NCBI RefSeq assembly: GCF_001550065.1
Contig: NZ_LRUB01000035.1
Span: 1 to 64,000 of the forward strand
Direction of reading: 5' to 3'
Source: Kordiimonas lipolytica
GTDB taxonomy: Bacteria > Pseudomonadota > Alphaproteobacteria > Sphingomonadales > Kordiimonadaceae
DNA length: 64,000 nucleotides
How positions within the stretch are numbered: the stretch's first letter is position 1; each line of letters starts with the position of its first letter. Under the pieces are notes generated by a model that worked only from the letters and a program-made list of their open reading frames with translations, did no database searches and had not been told where the DNA came from. Positions 1-10,438 of this stretch are shown here, in pieces. A program made the translations under genes and the position numbers.

Positions 1-13
1 AAAAGCAGCGGTG

Positions 14-1126
<1,113 letters not shown>

Positions 1127-1130
<4 letters not shown>

Positions 1131-1162
1131 GCACGAAGATCATAACAAATCTTCGTGCCTCT
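1127..1162. repeat. 14-bp inverted repeat with 8-base loop
   Basis: The arms AGAGGCACGAAGAT (1127-1140) and its exact complement (1149-1162) flank an 8-base loop. It sits between the IS110 noncoding end and prs. It could be part of the element or a palindromic target; several IS110 relatives insert into repeated extragenic palindromes. Confidence 0.6.
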
Positions 1163-1170
1163 CAATGTAT

Positions 1171-1200
1171 AAGCCCCCACCGGTTAGGGCAGGGGCTTTT
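1171..1200. terminator. terminator-like hairpin after prs
   Basis: AAGCCCC (1171-1177) pairs with GGGGCTT (1192-1198). It stands 22 bases past the prs stop. The T run is on the plus-strand side (ctttt), so it fits a plus-strand terminator better than prs itself. Confidence 0.4.
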
Positions 1201-1222
1201 GGAATTTCTATGCTTGAACCGT

Positions 1223-2161
1223 TTATTCGAACAAGCTCGAAACGCTGGTTTCGTGCGCGATGCGGTTCATGGCTTCCGCCAGAAGCGGCGCCACGGTCAC
1301 AACCCGGATTTTCGGGTTGACGTTGCAGGCGTTGGTTGGGCGGATGCTGTCTGTGATCACCAACTCATCCATCACGCTGTTTTCGATCCGCTCATAGGCC
1401 GGGCCGGAAAGAACGCCGTGCGCAACGTATGCGGAAACGCTGGACGCGCCATGCTCAGCAAGCGCCTTGGCGGCGTTACAAAGCGTGCCTGCGCTGTCGA
1501 CGATATCGTCTACCAGCACACAGTGATAATCTTTCACGTCACCCACGATGTGCATCACTTCGGAAACACCGGCGCGTTCGCGGCGTTTATCAATGATGGC
1601 GATCGGCGCATCAAGGCGCTTCGCGTATGCGCGCGCCCGAACCACGCCGCCCACGTCAGGCGATACGATCATGGTTTTCTTGCCGGCGTATTTTTCCTTT
1701 AGGTCACGCACCAGAACGGGCATGGCATAGAGGTTATCGGTCGGGATATCGAAGAAGCCCTGGATCTGGCCTGCGTGCAGGTCCATCGTCAGCACGCGGT
1801 CGGCACCGGCGGTGGTGATCAGGTTGGCAACCAGCTTCGCGGAAATCGGCGTCCGTGGGCCTGGTTTCCGGTCCTGGCGGGCATAGCCGAAATATGGGAT
1901 CACAGCCGTGATGCGGCGGGCGGATGCGCGCTTCAGCGCATCGATGCACACCAGAAGTTCCATCATATGGTCGTTGGCCGGGAAGTTTGTCGGCTGCACG
2001 AGGAAGACATCCTCACCGCGCACATTCTCATGAATTTCAACGAAAACTTCCTGATCGGAAAAGCGTTTAACAGCGGCTTTTGCAAGCGGCATGTTCAAGT
2101 AGGCGGCAATGGCTTCCGCCAGTTCCGGGTTCGAGTTCCCGGTAAGGATCTTCATGCCCAT
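1223..2161 (-). CDS. prs: ribose-phosphate pyrophosphokinase
   Basis: The enzyme makes PRPP from ribose 5-phosphate and ATP for nucleotide, histidine and tryptophan synthesis. Family marks are [16 protein letters not shown] at the N terminus, [21 protein letters not shown], the metal-binding [13 protein letters not shown], and the PRPP loop [13 protein letters not shown]. The length is about 312 residues, as usual. I start at MGMKIL (2161) because GGAGG lies five bases upstream; the second Met (2155) is also possible, while the longer open frame to 2233 has no family similarity. It is next to pgeF in the same direction, as in many alphaproteobacteria. Confidence 0.96.
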   Translation of the reverse strand: MGMKILTGNSNPELAEAIAAYLNMPLAKAAVKRFSDQEVFVEIHENVRGEDVFLVQPTNFPANDHMMELLVCIDALKRASARRITAVIPYFGYARQDRKPGPRTPISAKLVANLITTAGADRVLTMDLHAGQIQGFFDIPTDNLYAMPVLVRDLKEKYAGKKTMIVSPDVGGVVRARAYAKRLDAPIAIIDKRRERAGVSEVMHIVGDVKDYHCVLVDDIVDSAGTLCNAAKALAEHGASSVSAYVAHGVLSGPAYERIENSVMDELVITDSIRPTNACNVNPKIRVVTVAPLLAEAMNRIAHETSVSSLFE

Positions 2162-2311
2162 TAAGGCCTCCGTGCGATGAAGATGTTGCGTTTTGCTGGT
2201 CTGTACCAGCCGGGGGGGCATGTGTAAAGGCACCAGCCCGGCAGGAGGGCATTTTATCGGGTCAGTGCCTCAAATCGGGACGGATGGGTTCATATATTCC
2301 AAAAGTGAACC

Positions 2312-3073
2312 TCAGGGCTTGAGCATGATTGCGGAAAGCTGGCGGCCGTAATCTGCCTCGTGGCGGTGAGTCGTCCGCCGGTAGGAGAAATGGTCCTCGC
2401 TTGTGTAGGTATCCAGCTCCGCCATCCAGACCGATTCGACATCGTCTGCCTCCAGGCGGTATTTCACGAACCCGGGCAGGTCGAACTGCAAGTGCCATGG
2501 GTCCTTGCCCGGCAGGAAGAAGCGGTCGAAATCAAGCTGCTCTTTAGTGAAGCGGTCGCGGAAATCCAGGTCTACCTCATAGGAGGCCTGATGGATTGTG
2601 GGGCCGACAGCAGCGCGGATGCGCTCACGCCTGGCACCCAGCGCTTCCATCGCGCGCACCGTGGCGTCGGTCACGCCCGCAAGCGCGCCCTTCCAGCCCG
2701 CGTGCGCCGCGCCAATGACACCGGCTGCCCGGTCTTCGAACAGTACGGGCGTGCAGTCTGCGGTCAGGATGCCCAGAATCAGGCCCGGCTGGTCTGTTAC
2801 CATGGCGTCTGCCTTCGGGCGGTCATTGCCCCAGTCTTCTGTCGCGACCACCACATCCCGGCCATGCACCTGATAGCAGCTCAGCACCGGTGTGTCCGCG
2901 CTGCCGGACAAGTGTTTGGCGGCTATGCACCGGTTCTCAAGCACGCAGGCCGGATCGTCGCTGGAGCCAGGGCCGCAGTTGAGGCCCTTATAGAGGCCGG
3001 TCGAGACACCACCCGTACGGCTGAAAAACGCGTGTGGGCTTTCGAGGCTTGGGCTTTTCAAATGGTCGGTCAT
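2312..3073 (-). CDS. pgeF: peptidoglycan editing factor PgeF (YfiH/laccase-domain)
   Basis: This 253-residue protein of the multicopper polyphenol oxidase-like family hydrolyses mis-incorporated residues in cytoplasmic muropeptide precursors in E. coli. The metal-site residues are visible in QVHG (His70), LTADCTPV (Cys107) and GAAHAGWKG (His124). Length is normal. The family's usual alphaproteobacterial neighbours lgt and midA lie 2 kb away on the same strand, separated here by two plus-strand genes. Confidence 0.93.
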   Translation of the reverse strand: MTDHLKSPSLESPHAFFSRTGGVSTGLYKGLNCGPGSSDDPACVLENRCIAAKHLSGSADTPVLSCYQVHGRDVVVATEDWGNDRPKADAMVTDQPGLILGILTADCTPVLFEDRAAGVIGAAHAGWKGALAGVTDATVRAMEALGARRERIRAAVGPTIHQASYEVDLDFRDRFTKEQLDFDRFFLPGKDPWHLQFDLPGFVKYRLEADDVESVWMAELDTYTSEDHFSYRRTTHRHEADYGRQLSAIMLKP

Positions 3074-3138
3074 GGGTCTGACTTTACTTTTCCTGTTGCT
3101 TTCGCACTATAGGAAATATTCCGGGCGGTGACAGGGGC

Positions 3139-4470
3139 ATGATGCGCTTATTTATCTACATATTGGCAGTTTTGGGCCTGAGTGTGGCGGCGCGCGCCGA
3201 TGTTAGCGGCACGTTCGAGCTGACGCGCGAGGCAGCGCAGGATTGGAAGGCGACTTTCTGTTTTGATGAAAGCATCACGGCGCTGGGGTTCGAGCGTCCA
3301 GTCGCGGATTTGCGCAGCAAGTCTTGGCGCGCCCATGACCCGGGCTTTTCCCTGATCCATTCCGGGCCGGTTTCTCATCTTGAACGGGCTGACGGGAAAT
3401 CCTTCCGGTGTGCGTCGCTGGATATCACCACCAACACCATGATCCCCAAGAAGGACTATATGCCTTTTTCCCGCTTCAGTGATGGGGGCGTGTCTGTTTT
3501 CACCGGCTATCTGATGGGACGGGGCTTACGGCACGGCACATGGGAAAACTATGACCTGAAGGCGACCTACCGCGGGCTGGACGGGGACCGGGTCATCACC
3601 CGCAATCCTTCTGGGTTGGCCGAACAGTTCGTCTATTTCGGCCCCAGGGAGCCGAAGGAGATTGCAGGCGCCACGCTGGTGATCGACCCGCTGATCCCTG
3701 CGAGTGCCCGGCTTGGGGTCTTGAGCACCCTGCCGCGCGGTAACAAACTCCTTGAAGAGCTATTCGGCTTCAGGCCAGTTCAGCCCTATCTGGTGTTTAT
3801 GGCGGCGGGGGAGCTGGAGACATCCCCATCCGACCAGACAAAAGCCGGCACGCTGCCATACCAGATACTGTTCACCATGAAGGGTAAGGGCAGCGCAAAG
3901 TGGGCCGACAGCGACCCGCTCTATTTTCCGCGATTTACCATGCATGAGGTGCTGCATATCTGGCAGCGGGAGGTGTGGGGCGACTGGCTGGGCGACGATC
4001 ACTCGTGGGTGCATGAGGGTGCCGCTGAAGCGCTATCGTATGAATTGATGGGCCGGGCGAAAGCCTATAAGGCCGGTCAGCTTGACAGCCTGTGGGCCAC
4101 TGTCACCAACAAATGTCGAAGCCTGCTCGCGGAAACCAGTGTGCATGATGCGCCCAAAAACAGCCGCTTTGACGCCGTCTATCAGTGCGGGGCGCTTGTG
4201 AACCGCATGGTGGGCGCGGCGCTCAACCCCGATGCCCCGGGGGACGGCATGATCCGTTTCTGGCAGGCGATGGCGGCAAGCGGCCAGGCTGGCATGCGCG
4301 ACACCACGAGCGTGCAGCTTTATCTGGATACCATGGAACACTTGGGTTTCGGCGAGGATGCACGGTCGGCACTTTTGGCGTTCCTGAAGGAAAAACCCTT
4401 GAACCCGGACGCTGCGATCAAAGCACTCAGGGCCGTTTTGTCAGCCGCTGCACCATCCCCTTCTTCCTGA
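3139..4470 (+). CDS. putative exported gluzincin-like metallopeptidase
   Basis: The 443-residue product starts with a signal peptide (hydrophobic residues 4-17, Ala-Arg-Ala cleavage site near 20). Residues 269-273 are HEVLH, an HExxH zinc motif, followed 20 residues later by HEGAAEALS with Glu293, the spacing of gluzincin (M1-like) zinc ligands. I infer a periplasmic or secreted zinc peptidase; no closer family was recognised. It begins 65 bases from the divergent pgeF start. With the next gene it interrupts the pgeF-midA neighbourhood, so it is probably a lineage-specific insertion. Confidence 0.7.
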   Translation: MMRLFIYILAVLGLSVAARADVSGTFELTREAAQDWKATFCFDESITALGFERPVADLRSKSWRAHDPGFSLIHSGPVSHLERADGKSFRCASLDITTNTMIPKKDYMPFSRFSDGGVSVFTGYLMGRGLRHGTWENYDLKATYRGLDGDRVITRNPSGLAEQFVYFGPREPKEIAGATLVIDPLIPASARLGVLSTLPRGNKLLEELFGFRPVQPYLVFMAAGELETSPSDQTKAGTLPYQILFTMKGKGSAKWADSDPLYFPRFTMHEVLHIWQREVWGDWLGDDHSWVHEGAAEALSYELMGRAKAYKAGQLDSLWATVTNKCRSLLAETSVHDAPKNSRFDAVYQCGALVNRMVGAALNPDAPGDGMIRFWQAMAASGQAGMRDTTSVQLYLDTMEHLGFGEDARSALLAFLKEKPLNPDAAIKALRAVLSAAAPSPSS

Positions 4471-4520
4471 TTTCCTTTTCTTTCAAATCGGAGTAAGCTG
4501 GCCGGTGGGAGAAGTGTTAA

Positions 4521-5114
4521 GTGGTTGAGCTGAAAGACCTTATAGAAAATGACCGGCTGGTCGCATTCCGTCAGGCATGGGAGGAAGCGCGCACAGCCGG
4601 CAATGTCCCTGTCCGGCGCGATATCACGCTGCGGGCCTTCTCCAAATTCATCCCTGACATGCTGGTGCTGGAGAAGAACGGCCCACGGGACTATCGCTAT
4701 TGTCAGGCAGGCGAAGGCGTGAAGGACCGGCTGGAAATGCATGATGCCGGCGCCAATTTCTTCGACTTCCTGCATTCTGATATTCTGGATATCAGTGAAG
4801 ACTGGTGGGGCGGCCTTCTGGCTGCACCTTGCGGTGGTCTTGTCAGCTATTCCATTGAGTATCCTGCCGGGGTGCTCCGTCACGCGGCCACGTTGCTGCT
4901 GCCAGTTGCCCGCGAGGATGGCAACAATAGCATGCTACTGGGCCTGACCGAGGTTTTGCGTGAACGCTATCTGTCGCCGGGGAAGGGCAGAACTGTGGTC
5001 GGTGAATTTTGGGCAGAAGCCTGCCACCTGGATGTGGGCTATGGTTTGCCGGACAGCGGGCCAGCGGATTATAGCCACAAGCCTGACGCGGATTTCCTTG
5101 ACCGTATGCGTTGA
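4521..5114 (+). CDS. PAS_5-type single PAS domain protein
   Basis: The 197-residue product has the layout of alphaproteobacterial PAS_5 proteins: an N-terminal helix with RDITLRAFSKFIPDMLVLE, then RDYRYCQAGEGVKDRLEMHDAGANF and LLLPVAREDG. No output domain is present, so the role is unknown; such proteins are presumed ligand-binding regulators. The start is GTG at 4521 with GGGAGAAG six bases upstream. It is convergent with midA, and a short hairpin (5122-5137) lies between them. Confidence 0.75.
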   Translation: MVELKDLIENDRLVAFRQAWEEARTAGNVPVRRDITLRAFSKFIPDMLVLEKNGPRDYRYCQAGEGVKDRLEMHDAGANFFDFLHSDILDISEDWWGGLLAAPCGGLVSYSIEYPAGVLRHAATLLLPVAREDGNNSMLLGLTEVLRERYLSPGKGRTVVGEFWAEACHLDVGYGLPDSGPADYSHKPDADFLDRMR

Positions 5115-5154
5115 TTGATATGCCTGATGGCTCAGGCCGCTATCCGCTGTCGGG

Positions 5155-6219
5155 TTAGAAGCCGGGCGGTTTTGGCAGCGCGCTGCTTTGAACCGCAAGC
5201 ACCTTGAAAAGGGTTCCCATTTCATCGGGCGCCGTCAGGCGTTTCAGCTCGGACAGGATGCGTTCCTGGCCCTTTGATGACGCCGTTTCCGCCAGTGCTT
5301 GCGCGCGCACGCCAAGCCCGATGGTCATCAGGAAGGCGCCTTGTTCTGCGGCGGGGGTGGCTTTGGCGCCCGCGCTTTCCGATGCTTCGGCGATGCGGTC
5401 GAACGCCACATGGGCCGTCAGGTCCGCCTTGCCGGGCTCTGCGAACGGGTCTGTGAACGCGTGCGCCTTCAGGGCCTGGAAGGTATCGCCGGGGGCGGAT
5501 ATGGCGTAGCCGTAATCTATAAAGAGCGCCGCACCGCCATGGGCCGCCAGGTGGCTGGCCACATTGGCGCTTGAGGAAATCGCACCGGGGCACACCTCCA
5601 GCAGGCTGCCGTCAGGTGCGCTCAGAAGATGCGCGGGCGCAAGCGCGAACTGGGCGCCAGGCTGCGAGAGCACAAAGCCCAGCCGGTCGCCCACCAGCCC
5701 CACAGACCGTTCGAACCATTTGCCGCCCTGTTTTTCATACTGGTGGATGGGCAGCGCGTCGAAAAATTCGTTGGCAACCACAAGGGTGGGGCCTTCCGGG
5801 ATACCTGAAAAGTCATCATGCCAGGTCGCACCCGGCACCTTTTCCGCCTGCAGGGCGCGGAGCTGCTGGCTGGCTTCAACGAAATGCACCTGCGTGGCAT
5901 CCTTGAAGCCTGGCACTTTGCCAGCGGCGCGCAGCATGTCCGCCATCAGTGTGCCGCGCCCGGGGCCCAGTTCAACAAGGTTCACGCTTTCCGGGCGGCC
6001 CATGACGATCCAGCGGTCCGCGAGCCAAAGCCCGATGGTTTCGCCGAACATCTGGCTGATCTCAGGCGCGGTGATGAAATCCCCCTCGCTGCCGAAAACG
6101 CGCTCGCGTTGGTAATAGCCGTACTTCGGGTGCATCAGGCACTCGGCCATATAGTCCGCAAGGCTGATCGGCCCTGTGGCTTCGATCCGGCGCGCGAGGA
6201 TGTTCTTCAGTGGCGTCAC
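5155..6219 (-). CDS. midA: SAM-dependent methyltransferase, MidA/NDUFAF7 family
   Basis: The 354-residue protein has the DUF185/MidA signature: GDFITAPEISQMFGE, the SAM-binding glycine loop VELGPGRGT (residues 82-90) and VANEFFDALPIHQ. The mitochondrial relative NDUFAF7 dimethylates an arginine of the complex I subunit NDUFS2; the bacterial role is probably protein arginine methylation but is less certain. The start overlaps the lgt stop by four bases (ATGA at 6216-6219), so the two are translationally coupled, as in many alphaproteobacteria. Confidence 0.93.
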   Translation of the reverse strand: MTPLKNILARRIEATGPISLADYMAECLMHPKYGYYQRERVFGSEGDFITAPEISQMFGETIGLWLADRWIVMGRPESVNLVELGPGRGTLMADMLRAAGKVPGFKDATQVHFVEASQQLRALQAEKVPGATWHDDFSGIPEGPTLVVANEFFDALPIHQYEKQGGKWFERSVGLVGDRLGFVLSQPGAQFALAPAHLLSAPDGSLLEVCPGAISSSANVASHLAAHGGAALFIDYGYAISAPGDTFQALKAHAFTDPFAEPGKADLTAHVAFDRIAEASESAGAKATPAAEQGAFLMTIGLGVRAQALAETASSKGQERILSELKRLTAPDEMGTLFKVLAVQSSALPKPPGF

Positions 6220-7067
6220 TTTTTCATCTTTGCTTGTTGTGCCGCCCTGTAGCGTAATCCTTTGCTGATCAGCCAGGCGGCGAACAGGAACATGGGGACG
6301 CTGAGTAACTGCCCGCGGGTAAGCCCCATGATGTGCTCAACGCCCACATCGGGTTCGCGCACGAATTCAACAAGCACGCGGGTCAGGCCGTATCCCAGAT
6401 AGAATGTGCCCGCGATTACGCCCGGCATTTCCTTGGCCAGTCGCGTCTTGTGATAAAGAAACATCAGGATCAGGAACAGGATCAAGCCTTCGCCCATGGC
6501 CTCATAAAGCTGGCTGGGGTGGCGCGGCAGCGGCCCGCCGGTTGGGAACACCATGGCCCAGGGCACGTCTGTTGTACGGCCCCACAGTTCACCATTGATG
6601 AAGTTGGCAATGCGGCCCGCGAACAGGCCTACGGGGCTGACAACCGCGACAATGTCGGCCACGCGCATCAGCTCAAGCTTGTGTTTTCGGCTAAAGAAAA
6701 TGACTGCCAGGATCACACCGATGGCCCCGCCGTGGAAGGACATGCCACCGTCCCACAGCCGGAAGATGGCCAGTGGATCATCCAGATAATTCTCAGGCCG
6801 GTAAAACAGCACATAGCCCAGCCGCCCGCCTGCGATAACACCAACGATCGCCCAGGTGATGAAATCGTCGATATGCTTGACCCCCATCGCTGCGCCGGGC
6901 TTTGACGCCAGCCGCCGGATATACCACCAGCCAAACATGATGCCCGCGATATAGGCAAGGCTGTACCAGCGGATGCCCAGCGCGAATCCGCCCACATCTA
7001 TGGGGCCGAGCGCGAACTCGCTTATTTCCGGGTAGGTGAGAACCGCGAGGTTGGCAATGAGTGACAT
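6216..7067 (-). CDS. lgt: prolipoprotein diacylglyceryl transferase
   Basis: Lgt transfers diacylglycerol from phosphatidylglycerol to the lipobox cysteine of prolipoproteins in the inner membrane. Its 283 residues show several membrane spans, the HGGAIGV motif (112-118) and the signature GRIANFINGELWGR (151-164) followed by PRHPSQLYEA. AAGGGATGG precedes the start. It is the first gene of a coupled lgt-midA unit and is divergent from ubiK. Confidence 0.97.
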   Translation of the reverse strand: MSLIANLAVLTYPEISEFALGPIDVGGFALGIRWYSLAYIAGIMFGWWYIRRLASKPGAAMGVKHIDDFITWAIVGVIAGGRLGYVLFYRPENYLDDPLAIFRLWDGGMSFHGGAIGVILAVIFFSRKHKLELMRVADIVAVVSPVGLFAGRIANFINGELWGRTTDVPWAMVFPTGGPLPRHPSQLYEAMGEGLILFLILMFLYHKTRLAKEMPGVIAGTFYLGYGLTRVLVEFVREPDVGVEHIMGLTRGQLLSVPMFLFAAWLISKGLRYRAAQQAKMKK

Positions 7068-7220
7068 AATTCCATCCCTTGAAAGCTTTGCGCCATCATC
7101 CCCGCGCAGGCGCGTGTGTCAAGTGACGAAGCGGTGACGATCCGCCTGCGGCAACTCGCCCATTGCATTTTGCCTGCGTATCGCCCATATGAAGGTCAGC
7201 AAGCGTTAAGGAACGGTAAG

Positions 7221-7472
7221 ATGCAGACCAGCAACAAATTCTTCGATGATCTTTCCAAACTGGCAACCGGTGCGGTGGGTGCAGCCCACAGCGTGAAGGG
7301 CGAGATGGAAGAGCATTTCCGTGCCTGGCTGGACCGTCAGCTCGCAGGGCTTGACCTGGTGACCCGCGAAGAGTTCGATGTGGTGCGCGAAATGGCTGAA
7401 AAAGCACGTATGGAAAATGAAGACCTGCGCGCAGAGATCGATCTTCTCAAGAAGAAGATTGAACAAAAATAA
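7221..7472 (+). CDS. ubiK: BMFP/YqiC family protein, UbiK-like
   Basis: The 83-residue protein is an amphipathic helix followed by a coiled coil (about residues 50-82, EMAEKARMENEDLRAEIDLL), the layout of the brucella membrane-fusogenic-protein/YqiC family. UbiK of E. coli is an accessory factor for ubiquinone synthesis under aerobic conditions. I start at ATG 7221, where TAAGGAA lies upstream and the family N terminus (NKFFDDLSKL) begins; the open frame extends further upstream without similarity. The ubiK-ybjN-proC order is common in alphaproteobacteria. Confidence 0.85.
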   Translation: MQTSNKFFDDLSKLATGAVGAAHSVKGEMEEHFRAWLDRQLAGLDLVTREEFDVVREMAEKARMENEDLRAEIDLLKKKIEQK

Positions 7473-7477
7473 GCCAT

Positions 7478-7504
7478 TTGCGCAATAAAGTTGCGCGCTA
7501 TAAT
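7478..7504 (+). promoter_or_regulatory. possible promoter for ybjN
   Basis: TATAAT (7499-7504) is preceded by TTGCGC (7478-7483), a 15-base spacer, which is short. It lies directly after the ubiK stop and would give a leader of about 270 bases before ybjN. Confidence 0.3.
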
Positions 7505-7781
7505 TTCCTTCAACAGTGGAATCTAAGGGCCTGTTCTTGGGGCAGAAATCGCCAAATTAGAACGGTCCTTCAACGACTTTTCCACAAGAAATTTCCCTTC
7601 CGAAACAATTCATGCTTGCCAGCGACTCCCTGCTTTGGCACGCTATATCTAGTGTTACTTTAGATCAAGGGAGCCAGATTTCGTGTTTCTGGTGAATCGA
7701 AGATAGCGCTAACCGGCGAAACCGAGTCTGCCGGTTAAGCTTACCCAGCCCGGCGGCACTCACTTTCCAGGGGGAAACGAG
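7505..7781 (+). other. ybjN upstream region with leader hairpin
   Basis: No gene is seen in the 309 bases between ubiK and ybjN. The only clear structure is TAACCGGC (7710-7717) pairing with GCCGGTTA (7730-7737), 45 bases before the ybjN start. It may be a leader hairpin or a weak attenuator; there is no T run after it. Confidence 0.35.
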
Positions 7782-8294
7782 ATGACGACACTGAGTACCG
7801 GGCATTCTGAAGTTATCAGCCAGAATCCAGTTGATCTCGCCGAGGAGCTCGCAGGTGCCAATGACTGGCCTGTTGAGCGGCACGGTGAAGATGAGCTGAC
7901 CATGTTCATCTCGGGCCAATATACCGACCTTCAGTTCCGGGTATTCTGGCGCGACGATTTCAAGACATTGCAATTCGCTTGCCTCTTTGACCTGAAGGTG
8001 CCGGAAGGCCGACGGGCCGATATTTACCGTGTTCTTGGCATGATCAACGAACGCATGTGGATCGGCCATTTTGAATATTGGTCGGAAGAGGATGCGCTTC
8101 TGTTCCGTCATGCCAGCCTGGTGGGTGACCCGCTTGTGGGCGCCATCGGCGAAGAACATATGGTGACAATGGTGGAAACCGCGCTTGGGGAGTGCGAGCG
8201 TTTCTATCCTGTATTCCAGTTTGTCATGTGGGGAGGGCAGTCTCCTGAAGAAGCGATCGAGAGCGCCATGCTGGAGTGTGCAGGCACGGCATAG
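7782..8294 (+). CDS. YbjN domain-containing protein
   Basis: The 170-residue acidic protein has the YbjN fold pattern, which resembles type III secretion chaperones: WPVERHGEDELTMFISGQYT, LQFACLFDLKVPE, RRADIYRVLGMINERMWIG and HASLVGD. E. coli YbjN affects motility and stress traits by unknown means. GGGGGAAACGAG precedes the ATG. In related genomes it sits between ubiK and proC; here a dehydrogenase separates it from proC. Confidence 0.85.
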   Translation: MTTLSTGHSEVISQNPVDLAEELAGANDWPVERHGEDELTMFISGQYTDLQFRVFWRDDFKTLQFACLFDLKVPEGRRADIYRVLGMINERMWIGHFEYWSEEDALLFRHASLVGDPLVGAIGEEHMVTMVETALGECERFYPVFQFVMWGGQSPEEAIESAMLECAGTA

Positions 8295-8343
8295 AAAATA
8301 AACTGATCGGTTCTTGGCCCCTATGGGCCCTGCCTGAAAATAC

Positions 8344-8373
8344 GGGCGGTGCGATGCGCCGCCCCTTTTTTTG
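8344..8373 (+). terminator. intrinsic terminator after ybjN
   Basis: GGGCGG and CCGCCC form a stem with a short loop (8344-8364) followed by seven Ts. It separates ybjN from the dehydrogenase. Confidence 0.85.
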
Positions 8374-8443
8374 TCGTGAAACTGCTGGGCATTTGCTGCC
8401 ATACTTCATCTGGCGAATTGCTTACCCTTGAAAGGACCCTGCC

Positions 8444-9484
8444 ATGAAAGCTGCCGTCTATGAGGCCTTCTCTGTCCGCCCGCAGGTAACGACTGTGCCG
8501 GACCCGACGCCTGAGGTCCACGGCGTGGTGGTGCGCGTGGAAGCCACGGGCATCTGCAGGAGCGACTGGCACGGGTGGAAAGGCCACGACAAGGACATAG
8601 AGCTGCCGCACGTGCCGGGGCATGAGCTTGCGGGCACCATTGTGGCCGTGGGCAGGGACGTCATGCGCTGGCGGGTGGGTGACCGGGTCACGGTTCCTTT
8701 TGTGGGCGGCTGCGGCGCGTGCCCTCAGTGCCAAAGTGGCAACCAGCAGGTCTGCGACAGCCAGTTCCAGCCCGGCTTCACCCATTGGGGCTCTTTCGCC
8801 GAATATGTCGGGCTGCATCATGCGGACCTCAATCTGGTGGCTTTGCCTGAAAGCATGGATTTTGTTACCGCCGCCAGCCTGGGATGCCGGTTCGTGACCT
8901 CCTTCCGCGCGGTAGTGGATCAGGGGCGTGTTGCGCCCGGCGAATGGGTGGCGGTGCATGGTTGTGGCGGTGTGGGGCTTTCAGCGATCATGATCGCGCA
9001 CGCCATGGGCGCAAATGTGGTGGCGGTGGATATCACTGAGGACAAGCTTGAGTTCGCCAAATCGCTGGGCGCGGTGGCGAGTGTGAATGCGGCTTCCTGT
9101 GCCGATGTGCCCGCGGCGGTGGTGGAAGTCACCGGCGGCGGGGCGCATGCTTCCATCGACGCCCTTGGCCATCCTGCGACCTGCTTCAATTCCGTCGCCA
9201 GCCTGCGCAAGCGCGGGCGGCATGTGCAGGTGGGCCTGATGGTGGCAGACCACGCGCACGCGGCAGTTCCCATGGATAAGGTGATCGCGAACGAGCTTGA
9301 GATTTTGGGTAGTCACGGTATGCAGGCGCACCGCTACGGTGCCATGCTGGCGATGATCGAAAGCGGGGCCCTTGCGCCCGAGAGATTGATCGGCAGAACC
9401 GTGTCCTTGGAAGAAGGGATCGATATCCTGACCGCCATGGACACGTTCGAGACATCCGGGGTTGCCGTTATCAATAGATTTTAG
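8444..9484 (+). CDS. zinc-dependent alcohol dehydrogenase
   Basis: The 346-residue medium-chain dehydrogenase has catalytic zinc ligands Cys38 ([14 protein letters not shown]) and His60-Glu61 (PGHELAG). Four structural zinc cysteines are at 90, 93, 96 and 104 ([15 protein letters not shown]), and the Rossmann loop is GCGGVGLS. It oxidises an unknown alcohol with NAD(P). Many relatives are annotated as zinc-dependent or L-threonine-type dehydrogenases; the substrate cannot be read from sequence. It has its own upstream terminator and interrupts the ybjN-proC pair, so it is probably a later insertion. Confidence 0.9.
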   Translation: MKAAVYEAFSVRPQVTTVPDPTPEVHGVVVRVEATGICRSDWHGWKGHDKDIELPHVPGHELAGTIVAVGRDVMRWRVGDRVTVPFVGGCGACPQCQSGNQQVCDSQFQPGFTHWGSFAEYVGLHHADLNLVALPESMDFVTAASLGCRFVTSFRAVVDQGRVAPGEWVAVHGCGGVGLSAIMIAHAMGANVVAVDITEDKLEFAKSLGAVASVNAASCADVPAAVVEVTGGGAHASIDALGHPATCFNSVASLRKRGRHVQVGLMVADHAHAAVPMDKVIANELEILGSHGMQAHRYGAMLAMIESGALAPERLIGRTVSLEEGIDILTAMDTFETSGVAVINRF

Positions 9485-9541
9485 CCGCTTGCGGTGCTGG
9501 ATTTAGTGGCGAAACTGCCGCATTATCACCCCCCATGTTTC

Positions 9542-9567
9542 AGCCCCCGTTTCAGCGCGGGCTTTTT
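9542..9567 (+). terminator. intrinsic terminator after the alcohol dehydrogenase
   Basis: AGCCC pairs with GGGCT across a short loop (9542-9562), followed by TTTTT. It ends 18 bases before the proC start, so proC must be read from a very close promoter or by readthrough. Confidence 0.75.
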
Positions 9568-9584
9568 CGGCAGATGGAGCAAAC

Positions 9585-10418
9585 ATGTTGCAATATTTCA
9601 GTGAAACCGCCCCTCTTTTGCTTGTCGGCTGCGGCCATATGGGGCGCGCCATGGCGCAGGGCTGGCTTCGGGCCGGCGTGCCCGCGGATCACCTTTATGT
9701 TGTTGACCCGCAGGCAGATCCGGTGAGCTTGCCGGGCAGCCGCGCGGATCATTTTGTCGCCAGTGCGGGCATGCTGCCACGCGGTATGAAGGCCCGTGCC
9801 ATCGTGATGGCCGTGAAGCCGCAGGTGATGAACGATGCGCTGCCCCTGATGGCGCCATTCATCGGCGATGACACCCTTGTGCTGTCCGTCGCGGCGGGGG
9901 TAACGCTTGAGCAGATGGCGCGCGGCACGGGCGGTGAGGGCACCTGTGTGCGGGTCATGCCCAACACGCCCGCTGCCATTGGCGAAGGCATCAGCGGCGT
10001 TACGGCCGCCCCCGGTATCAGCGAGGTGGACCGGGCGCTGGCGCTTGAACTGATGGACGCAACGGGCGAGGCCGTGTGGATCGAGCATGAAGACCAGATG
10101 GACGCCGTGACGGCGGTTTCGGGGAGTGGGCCTGCCTATGTTTTCTATATGGTGGAATGCCTTGCGGCGGCCGGTGTGCGCCAGGGGCTGCCGGAAGCCA
10201 CAGCCATGGCGCTGGCGCGCCAGACCATCATTGGGGCAGGCCACCTTCTGGACGCGGAAACGGACCTTGAAGCCGCTGAACTCCGCCGCCGGGTAACAAG
10301 CCCGGGCGGCACAACGGCAGCGGCGCTTGATGTACTGATGCGCGATGATGGGCTTGGTCAGCTAATGGAACGGGCTGTGGCGGCCGCGCGCAAGCGCGGG
10401 CAGGAGCTGGCCGGTTAG
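9585..10418 (+). CDS. proC: pyrroline-5-carboxylate reductase
   Basis: This catalyses the last step of proline synthesis. The 277-residue protein has the Rossmann loop LLLVGCGHMGRAM, AVKPQVM, the segment RVMPNTPAAIGEGISG and the family signature AVSGSGPAYVFYMVE, then RRRVTSPGGTTAAAL near the C terminus. GGAGCAA precedes the ATG. It is convergent with the following solute-binding-like gene with only 20 bases between stops. Confidence 0.95.
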   Translation: MLQYFSETAPLLLVGCGHMGRAMAQGWLRAGVPADHLYVVDPQADPVSLPGSRADHFVASAGMLPRGMKARAIVMAVKPQVMNDALPLMAPFIGDDTLVLSVAAGVTLEQMARGTGGEGTCVRVMPNTPAAIGEGISGVTAAPGISEVDRALALELMDATGEAVWIEHEDQMDAVTAVSGSGPAYVFYMVECLAAAGVRQGLPEATAMALARQTIIGAGHLLDAETDLEAAELRRRVTSPGGTTAAALDVLMRDDGLGQLMERAVAAARKRGQELAG

Positions 10419-10438
10419 CGCCGAATCGTCCCCCATTA

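Noticed and set aside
2156..2233. Longer N terminus for prs
   Set aside because: The extra residues have no similarity to the family, and a good ribosome binding site fits the start at 2161.
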